This document shows positions 58,484 to 64,000 of a stretch of 64,000 nucleotides of DNA, in pieces. Origin of the DNA: DATLMR01 sp964615905 (GTDB taxonomy: Bacteria > Acidobacteriota > Blastocatellia > UBA7656); contig CAZTUB010000007.1 in NCBI GenBank assembly GCA_964615905.1, positions 62,001 through 126,000 on the forward strand, in the 5' to 3' direction. The notes beneath the pieces are model-generated. The model made no database searches and was not told where the DNA came from. It worked only from the letters and a program-made list of their open reading frames with translations. Each line of letters begins with the position of its first letter. The first letter of the stretch is position 1. Both the position numbers and the translations under genes were made by a program.

Positions 58484-59575
58484 TCAGGGCGTAGGCGGCT
58501 CCCACGTCCCGAAAGGCATATCGAGAAAGGCTTTCACAACTTTTGGATCGAACTGTTTTCCGGCACCGCGAGTCAGCTCTTCGCGCGCGACTTCGACGCT
58601 CCGAGGGCCGTCGTAAGGTCTATTCGAGGTGATCGCGTCGAACGCGTCCGCGACCGCGAATATGCGCGCCTTCAAATCGATCTCCTCGCCCACAAGCCCT
58701 ACAGGGTAGCCGTACCCGTCCCATCTTTCGTGGTGTTGCGCGACGACCGGCAGCGCGTTGCGGAGGTAGGGTATCTCTTCCAGTATGCGAGCCCCTTTTA
58801 GCGGGTGCTTACGCATCTCCTGCCATTCTTCATCCGTCAGGTTCCTTGGCTTTAGCAATATCCTGTCTTCGACGCCGATCTTGCCGATGTCGTGAAAGAG
58901 CGCGCCAAGCTCAAGCGCCTTCAATTCAATCTCGTCGAGCCCAAGCGCGCGGCCGAGCATGAGGCTGTAGCGGACGACCCGGTCCGAATGGCCTCGCGTC
59001 TCGATATTGCGAGTCTCAAGCGCGGTCGCAAGCGCGCTGATCGTCGAGTGATATGTCGAGTCCAGCTCCGCAAGCGCCTTGCTCAACCCGTCATTGAGCT
59101 TCTCTAGCTCCTCAGCATACGCGGCCAGCCTTATCTCGTTGTGATGGGCCTCCCTGACGAGCGTGTGATGGGCGAGCGCGCGATGCACGCTCACTTCTAG
59201 GTGATCGGGCTCAAAAGGCTTTACGAGATAATCGAACGCGCCCATACGCATCGCTTTGATCGCCGATTGAATGTCTGCCACACCGCTCACAACGATGACC
59301 GGCGTCATCGGCGACAAATCCGAGACGCAGCTCGTCACGGTGTAGCCGTCCACCTTCGGCATCATCAGATCGCAAAGGATCAACGAGTATTGCTTGCCCA
59401 GGATCAGGCTGATCGCCTCTTCGCCGTCAAAGGCCGTGTCGCATTCGTAATCGGCGGAGAGAAACAGGCTCATCACCTCACAGTTATCGTGATCGTCGTC
59501 GATGATGAGTATAGAGGGTTTTTCGTGAAAATCGCGGAACCGGGTTTCAGACCTTTCCTGTATTGAATAGCTCAT
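58484..59575 (-). CDS. Response regulator with HD-GYP phosphodiesterase domain (second copy)
   Basis: A 363-residue paralogue of the regulator at 13983-15182. The receiver domain has ILIIDDDHDN, the phosphoacceptor Asp in LILCDLMMPKVDG and the Lys in VKPFEPDHLE. A coiled linker leads to the HD-GYP domain with FHDIGKIGVEDR, QHHERWDGYGYP and FAVADAFDAITSNRPYD. All catalytic residues are present. The start is ATG 59575 with GGGGAG close upstream (a GTG at 59587 is possible). No kinase is adjacent; it is an orphan regulator here. It ends just before a shared terminator. Confidence 0.92.
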   Translation of the reverse strand: MSYSIQERSETRFRDFHEKPSILIIDDDHDNCEVMSLFLSADYECDTAFDGEEAISLILGKQYSLILCDLMMPKVDGYTVTSCVSDLSPMTPVIVVSGVADIQSAIKAMRMGAFDYLVKPFEPDHLEVSVHRALAHHTLVREAHHNEIRLAAYAEELEKLNDGLSKALAELDSTYHSTISALATALETRNIETRGHSDRVVRYSLMLGRALGLDEIELKALELGALFHDIGKIGVEDRILLKPRNLTDEEWQEMRKHPLKGARILEEIPYLRNALPVVAQHHERWDGYGYPVGLVGEEIDLKARIFAVADAFDAITSNRPYDGPRSVEVAREELTRGAGKQFDPKVVKAFLDMPFGTWEPPTP

Positions 59576-59587
59576 AAATCTCCCCAC

Positions 59588-59890
59588 TGCACAGATCGAG
59601 TGCCTGAAACGGCTCTGGGGAAGGTCGACCGTTTCGCCCCTATATTAGCACGCCTCCGATTTGAGAAACATTCCCTGGTTTTGTTATCAATTTGCCGTTT
59701 TTTTTTATTCCAGGAGGTTCCCCAACTGAAGATTATCACTTTTCCAGATTCGGGTATAGACTTTAATAAGCTTGCGAGATTTAATAGGCAGGCTGCTCAA
59801 ATTGATGGTCGCAAGTCTTGCTCCCAGGCACGCCCTTGACTCTTTATGCGGCCGGGCAATATAACTATGCGTCACTCCTGAGGATAATTT
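59588..59890. other. AT-rich gap between the second HD-GYP and SIS genes
   Basis: About 303 bases with a T-tract near 59698-59706, a consensus AGGAGG at 59712-59717 that precedes only a CTG codon, and a promoter at 59836-59865. It must also hold the promoter of the divergent HD-GYP gene, which was not recognised. Confidence 0.5.
59836..59865 (+). promoter_or_regulatory. Promoter of the SIS-domain gene
   Basis: TTGACT (59836-59841), 18-base spacer, TATAAC (59860-59865), followed within 26 bases by the ATG at 59891. The transcript leader would be about 20 bases. Confidence 0.65.
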
Positions 59891-60628
59891 ATGGCTACTA
59901 GGCGGGAACGAAATTCAATCGATACGGTCGCGATCTTGCAACACAAGGCGGCGGCCGCGTCGACCACTTCACCCAACGAGCGCAGCACGAACGGGAGCAA
60001 AGCTCACAAGCCGGTTGATGACAAATCCGAGCCGGAGCAGGCGGTCGAAACCTTTTTCGACCTTGTTCAGGAGGAGCTGGCCGCCCTGCGAACGAGCGCC
60101 GAAGTCGACTCAATCGAGCGCGCGGCCCGTTTGATCCTCGACGCAGAAGCTCGCGGGGGCCGCGTGCACGTCACGGGGATCGGCAAGAGCGAGCATGTCG
60201 CCCGCTACGTCGCTTCGCTTCTGTCCAGCTCTGGAACCCCTGCCTATTTTCTCCATGCGACCGAATGCATACATGGATCGGCCGGTCAGGTCTGCGAGTC
60301 CGACATCACAATCGCCATCTCAAACAGCGGCACGACCTCTGAGCTTATGTGCGCGGTCGAGGCGCTCAGCGACCTCGGCATAAAGATCATAGCTGTTTCG
60401 GGAAATCGAGAGTCGCCGCTAGCTCGCGCAGCGGACGTGCTTCTGTACGCGGGCGTAGAGAACGAAGGCGGGCTGTTAAACCTTGTGCCGCGAGCGAGCA
60501 TACTGGCAAAGATTTACGTGCTTTGCGCGCTGTCGGTCGCGCTCGAATCCCACAAGGGTTTGACGCGAGAGCAGTACGCGCGCTGGCATCCCGGCGGCAA
60601 GATCGGCAAACTGGCGCGTGGCGAGTGA
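59891..60628 (+). CDS. SIS-domain sugar-phosphate isomerase (KdsD-like, no CBS domains)
   Basis: A 245-residue protein. A polar N-terminal extension (about 1-48) is followed by a helix and a SIS domain (about 85-225) with RVHVTGIGKSEHVARYVASL, AISNSGTTSELMCAVEAL and the C-terminal HPGGKIGKLARG, the last being typical of arabinose-5-phosphate isomerases (KdsD, GutQ). Those enzymes supply arabinose-5-phosphate for Kdo, an LPS core sugar. This protein lacks the usual CBS pair and is thus short. Its role in Kdo synthesis is inferred; a glucosamine- or hexulose-phosphate isomerase is also possible. GAGG precedes the ATG. Confidence 0.8.
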   Translation: MATRRERNSIDTVAILQHKAAAASTTSPNERSTNGSKAHKPVDDKSEPEQAVETFFDLVQEELAALRTSAEVDSIERAARLILDAEARGGRVHVTGIGKSEHVARYVASLLSSSGTPAYFLHATECIHGSAGQVCESDITIAISNSGTTSELMCAVEALSDLGIKIIAVSGNRESPLARAADVLLYAGVENEGGLLNLVPRASILAKIYVLCALSVALESHKGLTREQYARWHPGGKIGKLARGE

Positions 60629-60640
60629 AAAGTGCGCTGC

Positions 60641-61297
60641 TTATTTCTTGACCGCGACCATATCAAAAGAGAATTTTAACTCGTCCTTCACCTTGATAGT
60701 ACCGGCGGCCACGGAGACAGGCTTGATGTTGTAATCGGTCTGTTTCAGCGGAAACTCTCCCCGCGCTCGAATCGTGTTGCCGCCGAACTGGAGCTGTGCG
60801 TTTATCAGCCCGGCGCGCGTGACGCCGTGTAATTGTAGCTCTCCCCAAATCTTGGCCGAATAAGTGCCCTCGCCCGTCTTAAGGGCCTCGACACGCGTGC
60901 TGCGAAATACTATCTCAGGGTACTTGGCCGTTTCGAGCACCTCGGTCCGCATCGTGTTTTCAATCTCGCGCCTGTCTTTCTCCTTCACCTTGTCTATGAC
61001 CGTGAGCGAATCGGCCTTGATCGTCATGTGAAGCGATGCAGGTTCGAGTGAGCCTTGAGTCAACTCGATCTCGCCCGTGAAATCGCGTATAGCGATGGTG
61101 TGGTCGTGCCCGAACCCTGAGAGCAGGCCGCCGACAAATGCCCTCACGATGAACCGGCTCTGGCTCGCGTCCAGGCCATATTTTTCGACCGCCCGGACGG
61201 CAGGCGGTGTCACAAGGCCAGTGTGTGCCGTTATGGCCAGCCCAAAGACCACTAAAGGAACCAGCACCAGAGAGCGACGATTAGAGATTGCTTTCAT
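60641..61297 (-). CDS. YceI family periplasmic protein
   Basis: A 218-residue exported protein with a signal peptide (about 1-37) and a YceI lipocalin-like barrel: YGLDASQSRFIVRAFVGG, FGHDHTIAIRDFTGEIEL, MRTEVLETAKYPEIVFRSTR, GELQLHGVTRAGLINAQL, ARGEFPLKQTDYNIKPVSVA. YceI proteins bind polyisoprenoid lipids and are often in the periplasm. The start is the ATG at 61297 with GGAGG 9 bases upstream. It converges with the SIS gene, leaving only 12 bases between them. Confidence 0.9.
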   Translation of the reverse strand: MKAISNRRSLVLVPLVVFGLAITAHTGLVTPPAVRAVEKYGLDASQSRFIVRAFVGGLLSGFGHDHTIAIRDFTGEIELTQGSLEPASLHMTIKADSLTVIDKVKEKDRREIENTMRTEVLETAKYPEIVFRSTRVEALKTGEGTYSAKIWGELQLHGVTRAGLINAQLQFGGNTIRARGEFPLKQTDYNIKPVSVAAGTIKVKDELKFSFDMVAVKK

Positions 61298-61371
61298 CAG
61301 TCCTGCGCCTCCCATAATACCGCGTGCAAAATGAACGACTATGGTGAGGATATATCTTGCAAGCTTTTCGA

Positions 61372-61393
61372 GTGCGGCCGCTCATGGCCGCAC
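61372..61393. other. Hairpin after the Bax inhibitor-1 family gene
   Basis: GTGCGGCC / GGCCGCAC forms a perfect 8-bp stem with a 6-base loop, 20 bases past the stop. There is no U-tract, so terminator activity is uncertain. Confidence 0.4.
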
Positions 61394-61412
61394 CCCTTGG
61401 TCTAAATCCGGG

Positions 61413-62147
61413 TTAGCGTCTGTTCAGTATCCTGAGCAGCGCGAGGAAGATGTTGAAAGCATCGAGGTAGAGGTCCATCGCCCCGGCCACGTACTCGTTT
61501 GTCGGGTAACGACGGATGATGTTGGATGTGTCGTAAAGCACGTAGCCGGAAAAGAGCAGCAGCGCGGCGCAAGCAATCGCAAAGCTGAGCCCTGTCGAGC
61601 CTAGCGCAAGCATGTTCAGAAGGCCCGCCAGCACTACGACGATCAAACCTACGAAGAGCATCCCGCGCATGAAGCTGAAGTCCCTCTTCGACAGGAAGGC
61701 GTACACAGTCAGCCCCCCGAATATGCCGACCGTCAGCACTCCCGCCTGAAAGATCGACGACGGGTTGGTTGTGCTGACGTAGTAGATGAACGGCGATATG
61801 ACTACGCCCGTGAAGGTCGTGAAGCCGAAGAAGGCGACGAGGTTGACCACCGGCACGTGGCGCAATGCCTGTGCGCCGATCACGCCTCCCATCATCAGCA
61901 TCAGCGTGATGAAGGGATGCTTGGCGATCATTATCATCACATCGGGGACCGCAAACCCGATCATTACTCCGCCGATTGCAAACAAAGTGGCTACGAAAAA
62001 GAGCGAATAGACCTTCCGTATAAACCCGAGGCGTTCAGATACGCCCACATCTGCGGCGGTGGGAACTCCCGCCACACCTGTCCGGTCATCGTTTGACCAT
62101 ATCTCTGATTGCGAATAGTGCTTGTTTCGAGAATCGTAGTCGTTCAT
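61413..62147 (-). CDS. Bax inhibitor-1 family membrane protein
   Basis: A 244-residue protein with a polar N-terminus (about 40 residues) and seven hydrophobic helices. It carries family motifs LFFVATLFAIGGVMIGF, ALRHVPVVNLVAFFGFTTFT, FLSKRDFSFMRGMLFVGLIV, and near the end LFSGYVLYDTSNIIRRYPTN plus AMDLYLDAFNIFLALLRIL, which include the acidic residues of the calcium/proton site. Bacterial relatives include YbhL and YetJ, calcium-leak channels. The start at 62147 has GAGG just before it; a TTG at 62165 is less likely. Confidence 0.93.
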   Translation of the reverse strand: MNDYDSRNKHYSQSEIWSNDDRTGVAGVPTAADVGVSERLGFIRKVYSLFFVATLFAIGGVMIGFAVPDVMIMIAKHPFITLMLMMGGVIGAQALRHVPVVNLVAFFGFTTFTGVVISPFIYYVSTTNPSSIFQAGVLTVGIFGGLTVYAFLSKRDFSFMRGMLFVGLIVVVLAGLLNMLALGSTGLSFAIACAALLLFSGYVLYDTSNIIRRYPTNEYVAGAMDLYLDAFNIFLALLRILNRR

Positions 62148-62238
62148 ATATTTCCTCGTATCCAATTAGGTGTTTGTTTCTGTCCTCTTTTTTGGATGGC
62201 CGATGACATTTTACCACACATTATCATCAAAAGAGCAA

Positions 62239-62270
62239 AAGACCGGGGAGACTGCACGTCACCCGGTCTT
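62239..62270 (-). terminator. Second hairpin after the LEA-like lipoprotein gene
   Basis: AAGACCGGG / CCCGGTCTT forms a perfect 9-bp stem; on the minus strand it is followed by TTGCTCTTTTG. It would back up the terminator just upstream. Confidence 0.55.
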
Positions 62271-62283
62271 CGGCTGAATAAAA

Positions 62284-62323
62284 AACCCGCCTCACACTCC
62301 CCCCAGATGCTATGAGACGGGTT
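62284..62323 (-). terminator. Intrinsic terminator of the LEA-like lipoprotein gene
   Basis: On the minus strand AACCCGTCTCA pairs with TGAGGCGGGTT (one mismatch in 11) around an 18-base loop and is followed by TTTTATT. It lies 31 bases past the stop codon. Confidence 0.8.
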
Positions 62324-62354
62324 GTACTTGCCCTGAAAAGAAAGGGCAAGATGT

Positions 62355-62960
62355 TTAATTCTTTATCTTATCGACAACCTTCTTGGTCTCCTTGCCTACC
62401 TTCTTGGCCCCCTTCTTGACAAGCCCTGCGGCGTCTTCGGTCTTATCTGCAACCGCCTCGGCGCCCTTCTTCGCGCCTCGGCCCACAGCCCTTCCGACAT
62501 GCTTGCCCTTGTCTACAGTCTTTCCGGCCACGTCGCCTGTCTTGTCGGCCACTTCAGAACCGACCCTTTTTGTGGCATCCCAGGTTGTGTTGGCTGTGCT
62601 GACAAGCCAGTCGGCGGGGGCTTCAATGGTCTTTTCGACAAGGCTCTGATCTTCAACCTCGGCTTTGCGACCATCTCGGAGCTCGATAGTCGCTCTGCGC
62701 CTGCCTTCGGCGCTGGTTGTACGGGTCACGCGGGCGACCTCGCCCGTCTTGAAGGTTCTCTCCTCGGTCTTTGTCCCGGCCGTGTCGGTCGTTACGGCGA
62801 CTGTCGACCCGTCTTCTTTCTCAACTTCCTTGGCAGCCGTGGCAGGAGAAGGTTGCGCTGGCGCAGAGGTGTTGGCCGGTGCGGCCTCTTGCGAACAGGC
62901 GGCTGTGCCTATCGCGAATGCCAGCGTCAATCCCAGGAGTGATGGTTTCAAACAGTTCAT
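62355..62960 (-). CDS. Lipoprotein with LEA-like amphipathic tail
   Basis: A 201-residue protein with a lipoprotein signal peptide (lipobox GTAAC near residue 22), a Pro/Ala-rich linker, a small beta-like region (about 50-105: STVAVTTDTAGTKTEERTF), and a C-terminal half (about 115-201) made of repeating TKRVGSEVADKTGDVAGKTV and KKGAKKVGKETKKV units rich in Lys, Ala, Gly, Val and Asp. This resembles the 11-residue motifs of late-embryogenesis-abundant (LEA) and apolipoprotein-like amphipathic helices, which protect membranes or proteins in drying. The function is inferred from pattern only. A terminator follows. Confidence 0.72.
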   Translation of the reverse strand: MNCLKPSLLGLTLAFAIGTAACSQEAAPANTSAPAQPSPATAAKEVEKEDGSTVAVTTDTAGTKTEERTFKTGEVARVTRTTSAEGRRRATIELRDGRKAEVEDQSLVEKTIEAPADWLVSTANTTWDATKRVGSEVADKTGDVAGKTVDKGKHVGRAVGRGAKKGAEAVADKTEDAAGLVKKGAKKVGKETKKVVDKIKN

Positions 62961-63154
62961 CTCTTATCCTCTCTTAGCCCGTCCTCTAACTTTCGTCACT
63001 ATGGAGTGGCAAGCTATGTGCCAGGCGGTCTGCCACGATCCGCTGTCTGAAAAATGAGTCATTTGCAGGCAGAAAAACGTATCCGGCTTCGCAGTACCGC
63101 CTGGGGGGAGTACGAATCTGTGACAGTATGTATTAAAACTGGACTGACCCGGTA

Positions 63155-64000
63155 TCAGCCCTGCGTCTGGTTATATCGTTTGAAGACAAGCGAAGAGTTC
63201 TTTGAGCCAAAGGCTATGCAATTACACAGGGCCGTATCAATCCGAACAGGGCGGCCGGTATTGGGGACATAATCGAGGTCGCATTCGGCATCGGGTGTTT
63301 CGATGTTGATTGTAGGGGGGGCATAATTATGTTGCATCGCCATGAGGGTCGCCACCGCGCCCGCCGCGCCCGAAGCACCCTGCGGGTGGCCTATCATAGA
63401 TTTAGTCGAGCTTGCCGGTATCTGCCGCGCGCGGTCCTTGAAAGCGATGCGTACGGCGGCAGACTCCGTCTTGTCATTTATCTTTGTAGCCGTGCCGTGG
63501 AGGTTCAAGTAGTCGATCTCATCCATGCCAAGACCTGCGGCCTCGACCGCCATTCGCATGGCGCGCGCGGCGTCGTGGCCCGTTGGAGCAATCTGCACCC
63601 TGTGGTAAGCATCGCAGGTCGAGGCGTAGCCTGCGACTTCGGCGTATATCTTCGCGCCGCGCCGCTGCGCTTCTTCCAGGTCCTCGAACATGAGTATCCA
63701 GGCACCCTCGCCAAGCACGAACCCATCGCGGTCAGAGTTGAACGGCCGAGACGCTTGAGCCGACTGGTCGTTGAACTTTGTCGTCACGGTGCCCATGCGG
63801 CAGAAGGCCGTCATCAACCCGAACGTGATGCAGGCCTCGACCCCGCCTGTTACAACTCGATCAATCTGGCCGAGGCGTATTGCGTTCCACGCGTAGCCCA
63901 TGGCGTCCGTCGAGCTTGTGCAGCCCGTCGATAAGACGTGGCTCATCCCGTGCAGGCGAAACCGCATGTTGATCTCGCTTGAAAGCATGCCGACAAACGA
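63155..64000 (-). CDS. Beta-ketoacyl-ACP synthase, 5' truncated by window edge
   Basis: The C-terminal 281 residues of a FabF-type condensing enzyme; the frame is open to the last base. The catalytic triad is visible: Cys in VLSTGCTSSTDAMGYA, His in LNLHGTATKINDKTESAAVR and His in SMIGHPQGASGAAGAVA. FVLGEGAWILMFEDLEEAQR and CIAFGSKNSSLVFKRY are also family features. The GCTSSTDA active-site surround and MTAFCRMGTVTT segment differ from housekeeping FabF (usually ACATGTHAIGEA) and suggest a specialised synthase, for instance in a secondary lipid or polyketide pathway. This remains inference until the upstream cluster is seen. Confidence 0.85.
   Translation of the reverse strand, partial: SFVGMLSSEINMRFRLHGMSHVLSTGCTSSTDAMGYAWNAIRLGQIDRVVTGGVEACITFGLMTAFCRMGTVTTKFNDQSAQASRPFNSDRDGFVLGEGAWILMFEDLEEAQRRGAKIYAEVAGYASTCDAYHRVQIAPTGHDAARAMRMAVEAAGLGMDEIDYLNLHGTATKINDKTESAAVRIAFKDRARQIPASSTKSMIGHPQGASGAAGAVATLMAMQHNYAPPTINIETPDAECDLDYVPNTGRPVRIDTALCNCIAFGSKNSSLVFKRYNQTQG

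Noticed and set aside
63054..63272. 72-codon plus-strand frame at the end of the ketoacyl synthase
   Set aside because: Antisense to conserved KS sequence and no family match.

Overview
This window is a 64 kb piece of a Gram-negative (diderm) bacterial chromosome, moderately GC-rich and densely packed. Outer-membrane genes are plentiful: bamA, two skp/ompH copies, lpxD-fabZ-lpxA-lpxI, lptF/lptG, lolC/E-lolD, an OmpA-family protein and a stand-alone heptose adenylyltransferase. Other markers are a VWFA-related secreted protein of the type abundant in Acidobacteriota, a DUF2934 protein, a split glycine decarboxylase (gcvPA/gcvPB) and multi-GAF sensor kinases. Together these point to Acidobacteriota, possibly Blastocatellia. 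This placement is inferred from gene content only. No rRNA, tRNA, insertion sequence, prophage or CRISPR array was seen.

Layout. 1-4.6 kb: 3' end of urocanate hydratase, a LysM/lysozyme-like hydrolase, a small secreted protein, a GT-C glycosyltransferase and a YdjM-like membrane protein. 4.7-9.8 kb: hemL converging on an operon (OmpA-like, zinc-ribbon, 5'-nucleotidase). 10-18 kb: a signalling block made of a four-GAF/two-PAS hybrid kinase, an HD-GYP response regulator, and a 906-residue protein joining zinc ribbon, FHA, MshEN-like, FHA, one membrane helix and a beta-propeller. 18-25.4 kb: tatA, PhzF-like, DUF2203, BON lipoprotein, M15 peptidase, SNase-like protein, HU, GT2, YcxB-like, Nudix. 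25.4-32.9 kb: fused LptF-LptG, a subtilase with octapeptide repeats, a 33-codon small ORF, a VWA protein and a DUF2934 protein. 33-37.4 kb: gcvT-gcvH-gcvPA-gcvPB. 37.5-46.1 kb: envelope biogenesis cluster, with lpxD-fabZ-lpxA-lpxI and a DUF4388 gene running right and bamA-skp-skp running left toward it. 46.4-53.1 kb: crcB, clpC and lysS-lolC/E-lolD. 53.4-64 kb: M48 protease, alpha/beta hydrolase, rfaE2-selB, a second HD-GYP regulator, a SIS isomerase, YceI, Bax inhibitor-1 family, a lipoprotein and a truncated ketoacyl synthase.

How they fit together. Many products serve one task, building the outer membrane: lipid A synthesis, LPS export, lipoprotein release, barrel assembly with its chaperones, and core sugar activation. 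A second theme is cyclic-di-GMP: two HD-GYP regulators and an MshEN-like domain, a family known to bind this nucleotide.

Most notable are two ~100 bp hairpins built of 7-nt repeats that form the 3' ends of lpxD and lpxI, the FHA/MshEN/propeller protein beside the kinase and HD-GYP genes, the repeat-bearing subtilase with a small ORF downstream, and the LptF-LptG fusion.
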